Source: Promethearchaeati archaeon
GTDB lineage: Archaea; Asgardarchaeota; Heimdallarchaeia; Heimdallarchaeales; Heimdallarchaeaceae
Direction: 5' to 3'
DNA length: 64,000 bases
Assembly (NCBI GenBank): GCA_013166775.1
Contig: JABLTJ010000016.1
Span: 1-64,000, forward strand
Both the position numbers and the translations under genes were made by a program. Below the pieces are notes generated by a model. It worked only from the letters and a program-made list of their open reading frames with translations. It was not told the DNA's origin and did not search any database. This document shows, in pieces, positions 16,249 through 24,865 of the stretch (position 1 is the first letter of the stretch; each line of letters opens with the position of its first letter).

Positions 16249-16521
16249 TTAAGCTTCTTGACTAATCTCAATCTTGTCTTCTACAAGGAACTCAAAGTTG
16301 TCCCTGATTTCAGGATCAAGATAATAAAACACACTGCGCATGTCACTTAAATTAGACATTTTCTTAAGGATACCTTTCTCCAGTAACCTTCTTATACCGT
16401 AACGTACGGTTCTTTCAGGTTGGTCTACTGACCCTAATATTTGCTTTTGAGTCATAGGACCGCTTATATCTAGGACTTTAATTATGTCCTCACCACCGCG
16501 AGGTAGTTTACGTCTCTTCAT
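16249..16521 (-). CDS. Winged-helix transcriptional regulator
   Basis: This 90-residue DNA-binding protein has one winged helix-turn-helix: DIIKVLDISGPMTQKQILGSV, then a recognition helix (PERTVRYGIRRLLEKGIL) and a short wing (KMSNLSDMRSVFYYLD). It resembles MarR/ArsR-like archaeal regulators. I chose the ATG at 16521 because AGGTG lies eight bases upstream; an ATG at 16548 would add nine basic residues and leave that site inside the gene. Two strong palindromes lie 25-72 bases upstream, so it probably regulates itself. A hairpin terminator follows. The signal and other targets are unknown. Confidence 0.85.
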   Translation of the reverse strand: MKRRKLPRGGEDIIKVLDISGPMTQKQILGSVDQPERTVRYGIRRLLEKGILKKMSNLSDMRSVFYYLDPEIRDNFEFLVEDKIEISQEA

Positions 16522-16545
16522 TTTTATACACCTGTATTTTGTTTT

Positions 16546-16565
16546 CAATCAACTGTTGTTGATTG
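16546..16565. promoter_or_regulatory. Perfect 8-bp palindrome upstream of the regulator gene
   Basis: CAATCAAC (16546-16553) and GTTGATTG (16558-16565) form a perfect dyad with a 4-base centre. It lies 25-44 bases upstream of the winged-helix gene start, where an archaeal repressor would block the promoter. It is a candidate autoregulatory operator. Confidence 0.55.
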
Positions 16566-16569
16566 TCTT

Positions 16570-16593
16570 ACTCTTTAGAGCGTCTCTAAGAGT
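16570..16593. promoter_or_regulatory. Second dyad upstream of the regulator gene
   Basis: ACTCTTTAGAG and CTCTAAGAGT flank a CGT centre, with one bulged base. It is adjacent to the 16546-16565 palindrome but has a different sequence, so it is either a second operator type or an RNA hairpin. Confidence 0.4.
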
Positions 16594-16927
16594 CGACTGT
16601 TTGTCAGCGATATTGTTTCCTAACTTTAACCCTTATAAAGGTTTGGGAGAACCAATTACCACTAATTCATATACTTTGAAATGGTTCCAATACATATTGA
16701 AAATACATATTGTATTTACCAGTCTTTTCTGGTGTTTGTCCGACTCAAAGGTTCTAGTAATAGCACGATGATAATTTCACTTATATACTTTTCTCATAAA
16801 TGAGACAAAAATTTAAAATAAGATAATGCAATCTTAAAAAATTTGCAATTTGCTTGATTTTGAGGGATTTTTAGTTATAAAAATGACAATACGTTAACTT
16901 TAAAACGACTTTTACTTTCTTCTTCAT
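16594..16927. other. Gene-free intergenic stretch between divergent genes
   Basis: The 334 bases hold the rest of the promoter region between the minus-strand winged-helix gene and the plus-strand membrane protein gene. A TATA-like TTATAAAGG occurs near 16632. I see no coding region, RNA gene or repeat here; a short open frame running through it has no start signal. Confidence 0.5.
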
Positions 16928-17293
16928 GTGACTGAATTAAAAAAACGAGACCTGTTATTCTTCTATGGAGGAGCGTACCTTGTTATTGCAATTTTAGAAG
17001 GCATATTATTTACATTGATAATTGGAAGTTGGGCAGGAATTGATTTATTATTTAATTTTAGTGTTTGGGGATTAGTTTGGTTAATATCTATGTTTGCTTA
17101 TCCAATGTTTTTCATGGATGCAAGGGATCACCTTGCTTTAAATGGAACACTCGCTCTGCTTGGTTATGTAATAATTATAGGGGGCTACATTCTTGCTTAC
17201 TACTTGCATAAAATGTATTTGACAAAGAAGCTAAATGAAGATTTATCTTTTAAAAAAGTGTTGGATCTTTATTTTCCAACATCAAAGGAGTAA
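16928..17293 (+). CDS. Small integral membrane protein, function unknown
   Basis: This 121-residue protein has three or four predicted membrane helices (about 8-35, 42-62 and 72-92) with short charged loops and a cytoplasmic C-terminal tail rich in lysine. I do not recognise the family. It starts at GTG and no strong ribosome-binding site is visible. The NAD-kinase-like gene follows after about 50 bases on the same strand, so the two may be co-transcribed. Confidence 0.7.
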   Translation: MTELKKRDLLFFYGGAYLVIAILEGILFTLIIGSWAGIDLLFNFSVWGLVWLISMFAYPMFFMDARDHLALNGTLALLGYVIIIGGYILAYYLHKMYLTKKLNEDLSFKKVLDLYFPTSKE

Positions 17294-17341
17294 AGATAAC
17301 AGAAAGAAAAGTTAATCTAACACTTATTTTTATTCATTCTT

Positions 17342-18463
17342 GTGACGTTTAAAATTGGCTTTCTAGTTAACCCTATTGCAGGGATAGGTGGGAAAAAAGC
17401 TTGGAAAGGAACGGATGAACTAGATGTTGCATGGGATTTATTTGAAGAGGGAGAAAAATACGCATTTGAGAGAGTTAACAAAGCTCTAGAATCAATCGCT
17501 TCTTCATTACCTCTGTTTTTTTATTTTTGTGGCAATCCAATGGGAGAAGATTTAGTAAGGAGTCTCTCTTTTGATGGTAAAAAGGTTTACTCACCTGAAG
17601 AATCACGCACCAGTGCATTAAATACAAAAGCAGCTTGTAAGATTTTTCTTGAAAAAAATATTGATTTAATTATTTTTGTGGGTGGTGATGGTACTGCTCG
17701 TGATGTTACTTCTATTGTTAGTGATAAAATTCCTGTTCTTGGGATTCCTTCTGGTGTGAAGATGTTCAGTGGTTGCTTCCTCTATCATCCTAGAGATTTA
17801 GGAGAAATCTTAGATGAAATGGTTAATGGTGAAATTGCTTATGCTCCTGAGGATGTTTTAGATGTTGATGAAAAGCTTTTTAGAGAAAATAGAGTTCAAG
17901 CAACATTGTATGGGCAGTTAATAGTTCCCCAAAAAGTTGGTTTAATCCAAGGAGGTAAAATTTCTTCTTCTGTTACTTCAGCTGAAACTTACGATTCTAT
18001 CGCATATGAACTAGTTGATGTGCATAATGTTCTAGACGGATTAATCGTTTTAGGAACTGGAAGTACAGTATATCATATTTTTAAATCGTTAGGAGTAGAA
18101 AAGACATTGCTTGGAGTGGATCTTCTGAAAGATGGAAAGATTCAAGAGAAGGACATAGATGAAGAAACTCTTTATCAAAAAACTAAACAAAAGGACATTA
18201 AAATCATACTTACACCAATCGGAGGTCAAGGATTTCTTCTTGGAAGGGGAAACCAACAGATTAGCTCAAGAGTATTAAAAAATGCAAACAAGTTTGAATT
18301 TCTTATTGTCTCTCCAGAACAAAAATTAGGAACAATAGATATCTTAGAACTAGATTTAGATGAACCAACTTCCATTCCGGATATAAGCAATGGATATATT
18401 AAGGTCTTAACTGGATTTCACAGATACACGCTTACAAAGATAAATGTTCAAATCACTGACTAA
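17342..18463 (+). CDS. ATP-NAD kinase-like protein (AcoX/COG3199 type)
   Basis: This predicted cytosolic kinase of 373 residues belongs to the NAD kinase/diacylglycerol kinase superfamily. The N-terminus reads GFLVNPIAGIGGKKAW, the phosphate loop is FVGGDGTARDV (about 116-126) and the substrate region is GIPSGVKMFSG (about 139-149). A large C-terminal all-beta domain ends with a GGQGFLLGRGNQQIS motif typical of this subgroup. Members are thought to phosphorylate NAD or a related molecule, but the exact substrate is unproved. It starts at GTG and converges by four bases with the next gene on the minus strand. Confidence 0.88.
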   Translation: MTFKIGFLVNPIAGIGGKKAWKGTDELDVAWDLFEEGEKYAFERVNKALESIASSLPLFFYFCGNPMGEDLVRSLSFDGKKVYSPEESRTSALNTKAACKIFLEKNIDLIIFVGGDGTARDVTSIVSDKIPVLGIPSGVKMFSGCFLYHPRDLGEILDEMVNGEIAYAPEDVLDVDEKLFRENRVQATLYGQLIVPQKVGLIQGGKISSSVTSAETYDSIAYELVDVHNVLDGLIVLGTGSTVYHIFKSLGVEKTLLGVDLLKDGKIQEKDIDEETLYQKTKQKDIKIILTPIGGQGFLLGRGNQQISSRVLKNANKFEFLIVSPEQKLGTIDILELDLDEPTSIPDISNGYIKVLTGFHRYTLTKINVQITD

Positions 18464-19356
18464 ATCTCCTCTCTTAACCTCATCTTTAGCTCATGAACAT
18501 CTTCATCATATTCTTTCTTGATTAAATCGGTGGTATGACGAAACTCTGTTGCTTTGATCATGCTTCTTACTTCTTCTATCTTATCAACAACTTCTCTTTT
18601 ATATCTCTCATACTTCTCTTCATCTAGAATCTGATTATGAATCATTCCACTAAGAATCAGAGCCTTTTCTATAAAAACTACAATGGGAAAGCAGATATCA
18701 TAAACAGAAGCTCTACCTTCTTCAGAAATGCAAAGCTTAAGATTCCTTGCTATATCAGGGAGAATCACTACATCAAATAATAGCTTCTGACTTTTTTCAT
18801 TTTCTAGATAATTTAATAGTTGAAGTAAGACATTTTTAAGATCTGGATCAAATATTTTGAACTCTTTTGGTTGAAGTGTCAACATATTATCATCATCAAA
18901 TGCAGGTTCAATGGATTCCTCTTCAATAATAACTTCAGGAATTTCCTCAGTTTCTCCCTCTGCTTGTGTTTTTTCAAGATCTCCCTTTTTAGGTTCTTTC
19001 ACTTTTTTTGTTAAATGATATATTTTTCGTAAATCAAGGAAGACAGCTTTACCACGAAAGACAATGTTGTGAGCTTCTCCTGGTTCATAGATGTATTTTC
19101 CTTCTTTTTCCGCAACTGCTTGAAAAGTTCCATCTTCCCAAATTGGGAAAGATATAGTATAAGAAATACGTGCTGTTCCTTCTTTTGAAAATATTTTAGC
19201 TGCTGTGATATCTGAACTTAGATTGTTTTTATCTCCTATTAGGTATACATTGTCAATTTCAGGGTCTTCCCCCTGATATACTACCACAATTTCTACATAG
19301 TCATTCTCTTTAACATTTACTGATGACATGTAAAGAGGAAAATCATCACTACTCAT
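18460..19356 (-). CDS. Two-domain protein of unknown function
   Basis: I do not recognise this 298-residue soluble protein. Residues 1-100 look like an all-beta sandwich (VNVKENDYVEIVVVYQG; ARISYTISFPIWEDGTF). A low-complexity acidic linker spans about 120-165. The C-terminal half is helical and ends in long charged helices. No catalytic motif is visible. I chose the ATG at 19356 because GTGAG lies four bases upstream; the alternative GTG start at 19365 would coincide with that ribosome-binding site. It converges with the NAD-kinase-like gene. Confidence 0.75.
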   Translation of the reverse strand: MSSDDFPLYMSSVNVKENDYVEIVVVYQGEDPEIDNVYLIGDKNNLSSDITAAKIFSKEGTARISYTISFPIWEDGTFQAVAEKEGKYIYEPGEAHNIVFRGKAVFLDLRKIYHLTKKVKEPKKGDLEKTQAEGETEEIPEVIIEEESIEPAFDDDNMLTLQPKEFKIFDPDLKNVLLQLLNYLENEKSQKLLFDVVILPDIARNLKLCISEEGRASVYDICFPIVVFIEKALILSGMIHNQILDEEKYERYKREVVDKIEEVRSMIKATEFRHTTDLIKKEYDEDVHELKMRLREEI

Positions 19357-19448
19357 ATTACTCACTTCTAATAATTAGTTAAATCAAAAAAAGGTTTTCG
19401 GAACTGATAGCTTCAAAAAATTAAAAAAAATATGCCATTTTGGAAGGA

Positions 19449-20585
19449 TTAATTGAAGAAATCCTGAAGTTTTTCTACAATATAGTTGATGTTCTCGTTA
19501 GTTAGAGATGTTACCATTGGAAGTTCGAAATGCCTTTCTGCGATTGATTCTGCATTAGGACAAGATACTAAAGTATAATCAGGATAATCAATAACTTTGG
19601 AAAGGTGCCATTTTGATAAATCCTGATAGGATGGTTGCTGATATGATAAGACATTATATATTGAACGGGAACCTATGTTATTAGATTTCAAATACTCAAT
19701 CATTTGTTTTTGAGTAATATCTTCTTTCATAATACATGGAGCCATAATGTAATCGGAGTGTTTATGACCAGGTAATATCCTCTGTAATCTTAGATGTTCT
19801 GAATCCTTAAGTAATTCTCTGTACTTGTTTCCATTATAATGCCGTTTTGACATTATCTCTTCTGACCGATCCATTTGAACATTCATTACTGCTGCTGTCA
19901 TGTCAGTCATTCTATAGTTGAAACCAATCAAGTAATGTGCGTATCCTCCTGCTGGATTTCTTCCATGGTTTTTTATACTTGTTATTTTCTGAAACAGTTC
20001 CTCGTCATTAGTTATAATTGCTCCTCCTTCACCGCCAACTAGATTTTTGGTTCCGTAAAAAGAATAACAACCAATACTACTAAAATTACCAACATGTTTT
20101 CCATCTATTGTTGCACCATGACCTTGAGCACAATCTTCTATAACAATTAGTTCTCTATCTTCTGCTATGTCGTTTATTGCATTCATGTCGCAAGGATTTC
20201 CAAAAATATGAACAGGCATGATTGCTTTAGTTTTATCTGTAATTTTTTCCTCTATTTTTTCTGGATCGATATTATATGTTTCAACATCTACATCTGCGAA
20301 AATTGGAATAGCACCTGAAAATAGGATTGAATTAGAAGATGCAATAAATGTGTAAGGTGTCGTAATTACTTCATCTTTGGGACCGATATCCAAAGCAACT
20401 AAAGCTAAGTGTAGAGCACAAGTTCCATTAACAACTGTTGTTGCAAATCTTGATCCAGTAAAATCACAGAATTTTTTCTCAAAAGCGCGTGCATGTTTTC
20501 CCTCAATCAGAATTCTACTCTCAATTACTTCTTTAACTGCTTGCATTTCAAGTTCTTTTATATCAACATCAACTACTGGTATCAT
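19449..20585 (-). CDS. DegT/DnrJ/EryC1/StrS family PLP aminotransferase
   Basis: This pyridoxal-phosphate enzyme has 378 residues and is of the type that transaminates nucleotide-linked keto-sugars. Family features are NGTCALHLALVALDIGPKDEV, TPYTFIASSN, VIEDCAQGHGA with the cofactor aspartate, and SFYGTKNLVGGEGG with the Schiff-base lysine. The NPAGGYAHYLIGFNYRMTDM segment is also typical. No sugar-nucleotide pathway genes are adjacent, so the product is unknown. I chose the ATG at 20585, preceded by GTGAG at a 4-base spacing; the upstream GTG belongs to the ribosome-binding site. Confidence 0.92.
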   Translation of the reverse strand: MIPVVDVDIKELEMQAVKEVIESRILIEGKHARAFEKKFCDFTGSRFATTVVNGTCALHLALVALDIGPKDEVITTPYTFIASSNSILFSGAIPIFADVDVETYNIDPEKIEEKITDKTKAIMPVHIFGNPCDMNAINDIAEDRELIVIEDCAQGHGATIDGKHVGNFSSIGCYSFYGTKNLVGGEGGAIITNDEELFQKITSIKNHGRNPAGGYAHYLIGFNYRMTDMTAAVMNVQMDRSEEIMSKRHYNGNKYRELLKDSEHLRLQRILPGHKHSDYIMAPCIMKEDITQKQMIEYLKSNNIGSRSIYNVLSYQQPSYQDLSKWHLSKVIDYPDYTLVSCPNAESIAERHFELPMVTSLTNENINYIVEKLQDFFN

Positions 20586-20680
20586 TATACTCACATAGCA
20601 TCAATGTTTTTTACTAATTTTGAGTAAAAATAAGTCCTTATTAAGTTTTTGGTGATAACTTTGGTTCTAAAAACAAAATA

Positions 20681-21538
20681 CTATTCATAATAAGGACGTG
20701 AATTGTAGATAAATCCCTTTAGAGATAGGGGTATTTTTATTTTGTTTAATCTTACTTTTCTCTCAGGGTGTTCTAGTAAAGACCATCTCCGATTTACTAG
20801 GGAACCAGGATTTATCATGAAAGAATCTTTAGAGATTTCATAATTAGGTGATTCATGAATATGTCCCGCAATAATGTACGTATAGTTTGATTTGAGAATG
20901 TGATCCCTTATTTCTTTACTACCACCGTGTGATGATTTGTGCGGAATATAGTCAAGGTTAGTATCAAAAGGTGGCTCATGGAACAAACCAACAAAGATAT
21001 AGTCCTCTTCTCTTGGATACTTCTTAATTTTCTTTTCCAGTTCGGAAAGATCTTGGATAATTGCATTAGTATTTTTTTCCCCAGGTGTTTGAAAAGATGT
21101 TCTGTAACTTGCTGGAGAACAAAAACCATAACCTGCAACTACCCATTTATCATATACACAGACTGAATTATCAAGATAGAATATATTATCATGTTTTTCT
21201 GATTCTGTCAAATATATATTTCGAACTTCTGCTACCTCACTATTTCCGTGGGTAAAGAATATAGGATTTTTTAATCCAGAAATGATTTTAAAAAAACGTT
21301 TAGCGGAAGAAATCTGAAATTTAGTAAACTCTTCGAGATATTCCCCATATACTTCGTTAGCATATTTCTCTCTTGAAATTTTTCTGTTTCTTGTTATTGA
21401 TTTTAATATAAGAGAATAAGAAAGAGTGCCTGTGATATCACCTGCTATAAAAATCATATCAGCTTTTCTAAGCTTAGGAATCAATTTCCTTAGATATATT
21501 AAACAGCCATGGATATCACTTAAAACCGCTATTCTCAA
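20681..21538 (-). CDS. Calcineurin-like metallophosphoesterase
   Basis: This soluble 285-residue phosphoesterase has the metal motifs LSDIHG (about 6-11), AGDITG (about 32-37), HGNSE (about 107-111), LFHEPP (about 186-191) and AGHIHES (about 224-230). Its TTG start overlaps the stop of the ammonia-lyase gene upstream (TTGA), with GGTGAT six bases before it, so the two genes are co-translated. The link to histidine degradation is unclear and the substrate is unknown. Confidence 0.88.
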   Translation of the reverse strand: MRIAVLSDIHGCLIYLRKLIPKLRKADMIFIAGDITGTLSYSLILKSITRNRKISREKYANEVYGEYLEEFTKFQISSAKRFFKIISGLKNPIFFTHGNSEVAEVRNIYLTESEKHDNIFYLDNSVCVYDKWVVAGYGFCSPASYRTSFQTPGEKNTNAIIQDLSELEKKIKKYPREEDYIFVGLFHEPPFDTNLDYIPHKSSHGGSKEIRDHILKSNYTYIIAGHIHESPNYEISKDSFMINPGSLVNRRWSLLEHPERKVRLNKIKIPLSLKGFIYNSRPYYE

Positions 21539-23076
21539 GACATATCACCAAATATTTCTCCTATTTTTTGCTCTATTATCATTATGAAATTCCTGCTTGT
21601 TATTTTTTCAACAATCCACTCTACTTCTTCATCAAACCTTCTATCATCTTCTAGAGGAGAAATATTCTTTCGAATAAAATCATATACTTCTTTTAAAGCA
21701 ACAGAGATTTTTCTACCCTCCCTGAATTCAAGAGCTTGACATGCTGCATAAATTTCAATCCCTAGAATATCTATTATATGCTTTGTAATTTGATATGCCT
21801 TTTTACTAGATGTTAATCCCATTGAAACGTGATCTTCTTGATTAGCAGAAACCGATATATTATCTATTGATGCTGGAGTAGACAATACTTTGTTCTCTGC
21901 TGCTATGGCTGCAGCCACATATTGAATCATCATTAGGCCAGAATTTAATCCAGGTTTCTTTGTTAGAAATGCTGGTAGTCCAGAGTGTGATGTATCTAAT
22001 AATAAATTGACTCTTCTCTCTGAAATGTTACCCAATTCTGTCAAAGCTATACTCAGATAATCCATAGCTAGACTAATTGGTTCCCCATGAAAATTTCCAC
22101 CTGAAATGACTTCAGACGTTTGAAGATTGATTAGGGGATTATCTGTAACTGAATTGATTTCAATCTCAACTAACTTCTTACAATGAACAATAGCATCTAA
22201 AATTGCTCCATGAACTTGTGGTGAACATCTTATGGAATAAGGATCTTGAATTCGTTTTGGTTCTTTGTTTAGCAAGCTGCTTTCTTTAAGAATATCAAGA
22301 ATAGTTTTGGCAACTTTCATCTGTCCTTTGTGAGGACGCAAATCCATGATAAATGGTGAGAAAGCATTTATGTTTCCTTCAAAAGCTTCAAGAGTTAGTC
22401 CAATTGCAATAATCGAATTTTTCAGAGCATTTAACGAGTCATTGACTGTATGTGCTGCAAAAGAAGTGAGAACATGAGTTCCATTAATTAAAGAAATTCC
22501 TTCCTTCGCACTTAATTCAATTGAAGATAAATCAAGTTTAGAAAGAATTTCTGAACTTTCGAGTATTTCATCCTTAAATTTCGCTTTCCCTTCTCCTAGA
22601 AGTATTCTCGCTATGTATGCAAGAGGAGAAAGATCTCCACTAGCTCCTAAAGAACCAATACTGGGAACGAGTGGTATAACTTTCTCGTTAATTAGCTTCT
22701 CAAGCATCTCTGCAGTTTCAATTCGAATTCCACTCCCTCCTCTGCAAAATGAATTAAGTTCTATAACCATTGCACCTAAAACAATTTCATCAGGAAGGCA
22801 AGGACCAAAACCAATACTATGTGATTTAATTAGATTCTTTTGAAGTATCTCTCTTTCAGATGGGGATATTATTGTATTAGCAAGTTTCCCAAATCCTGTA
22901 GATACTCCATAAATGATTTCGTTTTTCTCAAGTTTATCTTCAATAACTCTTCTTGCTAATTTGATTTTCTTTTCTCCGTTCTCACTAATTTTGATTTTTT
23001 TACTAAAACGAGTTACTTCAAGTAAATCACTTATTGTTAAAGAATCTCCATCTAAAGCAATAACTTCTTGGTGCAT
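21535..23076 (-). CDS. hutH: Histidine ammonia-lyase
   Basis: This enzyme deaminates L-histidine to urocanate, the first step of histidine degradation. It has 513 residues, the usual length. The Ala145-Ser146-Gly147 triad in GASGDLSPL forms the MIO cofactor. Tyr56 in the IYGVSTGFG loop is the catalytic tyrosine position. Ser85-His86 (KSHS) and Glu394 (AAENK) match residues that select histidine in Pseudomonas HutH, and ANQEDHVSM is canonical. Divergent from a second lyase gene starting 148 bases away. An AGGT ribosome-binding site precedes the ATG. The rest of the pathway (HutI, HutU) lies at 24.9 and 52.0 kb. Confidence 0.93.
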   Translation of the reverse strand: MHQEVIALDGDSLTISDLLEVTRFSKKIKISENGEKKIKLARRVIEDKLEKNEIIYGVSTGFGKLANTIISPSEREILQKNLIKSHSIGFGPCLPDEIVLGAMVIELNSFCRGGSGIRIETAEMLEKLINEKVIPLVPSIGSLGASGDLSPLAYIARILLGEGKAKFKDEILESSEILSKLDLSSIELSAKEGISLINGTHVLTSFAAHTVNDSLNALKNSIIAIGLTLEAFEGNINAFSPFIMDLRPHKGQMKVAKTILDILKESSLLNKEPKRIQDPYSIRCSPQVHGAILDAIVHCKKLVEIEINSVTDNPLINLQTSEVISGGNFHGEPISLAMDYLSIALTELGNISERRVNLLLDTSHSGLPAFLTKKPGLNSGLMMIQYVAAAIAAENKVLSTPASIDNISVSANQEDHVSMGLTSSKKAYQITKHIIDILGIEIYAACQALEFREGRKISVALKEVYDFIRKNISPLEDDRRFDEEVEWIVEKITSRNFIMIIEQKIGEIFGDMS

Positions 23077-23223
23077 GATTATTTACCTTTGTTAATTCTT
23101 TAATATCTTTCGTTTTCCTTTCCATATTAAAGAAAAATCTTTCTTGATATTTTAGTTACATTAGGCAAAAATTTTAAACACTCTGCCCAAAGATTTTTAA
23201 AAAATAGATTGTGGGATTAGAAA

Positions 23224-24747
23224 ATGACATATGTTATTACTGGTAAAGGACTTACAATTGAAGATGTTGTCAATGTTGCACGGCATAATGAAAAAGTGGA
23301 AATCCATCCAGATGCAATGGAACGGATGATAAAATGCAGAGAAATGCTAGAAGAGAAAATTGAAGCAAAAGAAATTATGTATGGAATTACAACTGGAATA
23401 GGAGAATTTTCTGAGGTTGTCTTAAATGATGAAGAAGTTTTACTATTTCAAAAATATCTAATATATAATCATGCAGCGGGAATTGGAGAAGCTGCTCCAA
23501 TAGAGCATATTCGCGGAGCGATGTTAGGTAGAATAAATGTTTTGGCAAATGGTTATTCGGGAAATAGACCTATTATTGCACAAACATTTGTTGAAATGCT
23601 TAATAAAGGAGTTACTCCTGAAGTTTGTCGAAAAGGATCTGTGGGTGCTTCTGGTGATTTGGCTCCTATGTCTCAGATTGCTCTTTTATTGATGGGTGAA
23701 GGTCGAGCTTTTTACAAAGGAGAATTGTTACCCGGAAAGGAAGCTATGGATAGAGCTGGCATCGAAATACCTGGTTTACAAGCAAGAGACGGTTTAGCTG
23801 CAATTAACGGATCCAACCTTCTTACAGCGATGAGTGCTATTTTTCTATATGATGCCTTACGATTTATGAAACAAGCAGAAATTGCTTGTGCTATGTCAAT
23901 AGAAGCATTGATGGGTAACTTGAAACCTTATACACCTAAACTTCATGAAATTCGAGGTTTTCCAGGTGCTGTTAGATGTGCAAAAGCTCTCACCAAGCTT
24001 TTCAAAGGTGGAGATCTTTATGAAGGAAAACTAAAAGTTAAGGTACAAGATGCATATTCGATGCGTTCTGCCCCACAAGTTTTAGGTGCTGTACATGATA
24101 CACTGGCTTGGGGTCGTACTCAAGTTGAGATTGAATTAAATGGTGTTGGTGATAATCCTGTTTTCTTTACAGAAGAAAAACTTACACTAACTGGTGCAAA
24201 TTTCCAAGGCACTCCTGTATGCTTACCCATGGATTTAGCTGGTGCTGCGATAACAATGGTTTGTGTTATGTCTGAACGAAGAATGAACAGATTAAATCAT
24301 CCTGCTTTAAGTGTAGGATTACCTCCATTTCTGACAAAAGGTGCTGGATTAATGTCAGGTTTAATGCTAAGTCAATATACTGCTGATATGCAAATTGTGG
24401 AAATGAGAATTCTATCAATGCCTGCTAGTATACAGTCTATACCTGCAGCTGCTGATCAAGAGGATTTTGTTTCTATGGGTATGAATACAGCGCTCAAGAA
24501 TTTCCAAATAATGGATAATGCTTACGGAGTTTTAGGTATTGAATTCATGGCTGCTGCCCAAGCATTAGATTTCAGAGAATTTAACTTTGGCAAAGGCGTT
24601 ACTAAAGCTAAAGAGGTTATTCGAAGACATGTAGAATTTTTAGATGAAGATAGACCATTATTTGATGACCATAACGCAATGAAAGCTCTTGTCAAATCTT
24701 GTGAGATTCTTGAAGAAGTTGAAAAAGAAATAGGAAGTTTAGGCTAA
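23224..24747 (+). CDS. Second aromatic/histidine ammonia-lyase paralogue
   Basis: This 507-residue MIO enzyme has Ala142-Ser143-Gly144 in GASGDLAPM, Tyr53 in the YGITTGIG loop, His83 in NHAAG and Glu393 in IVEMR. It keeps the histidine-selecting His and Glu, but NFQGTP replaces the NFHGEP of its neighbour, Asn82 replaces Ser, MR replaces NK after the glutamate and QEDF replaces QEDH. It may be a divergent histidine lyase, a tyrosine or phenylalanine lyase, or an aminomutase. The next gene on the strand is HutI, which favours histidine or a derivative. An A/T-rich TATA-like stretch lies about 25-40 bases upstream. Confidence 0.88.
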   Translation: MTYVITGKGLTIEDVVNVARHNEKVEIHPDAMERMIKCREMLEEKIEAKEIMYGITTGIGEFSEVVLNDEEVLLFQKYLIYNHAAGIGEAAPIEHIRGAMLGRINVLANGYSGNRPIIAQTFVEMLNKGVTPEVCRKGSVGASGDLAPMSQIALLLMGEGRAFYKGELLPGKEAMDRAGIEIPGLQARDGLAAINGSNLLTAMSAIFLYDALRFMKQAEIACAMSIEALMGNLKPYTPKLHEIRGFPGAVRCAKALTKLFKGGDLYEGKLKVKVQDAYSMRSAPQVLGAVHDTLAWGRTQVEIELNGVGDNPVFFTEEKLTLTGANFQGTPVCLPMDLAGAAITMVCVMSERRMNRLNHPALSVGLPPFLTKGAGLMSGLMLSQYTADMQIVEMRILSMPASIQSIPAAADQEDFVSMGMNTALKNFQIMDNAYGVLGIEFMAAAQALDFREFNFGKGVTKAKEVIRRHVEFLDEDRPLFDDHNAMKALVKSCEILEEVEKEIGSLG

Positions 24748-24865
24748 TTTTTGATTATTTTTAATAGGGAAACATTGATATTCCCTTTCTTTTATTGTTT
24801 TTTTAGTTTAGAATAAAATGTAAGTAAAACTTAAAAACACTCTAAAAGGCAAAATATTGAGGTTA

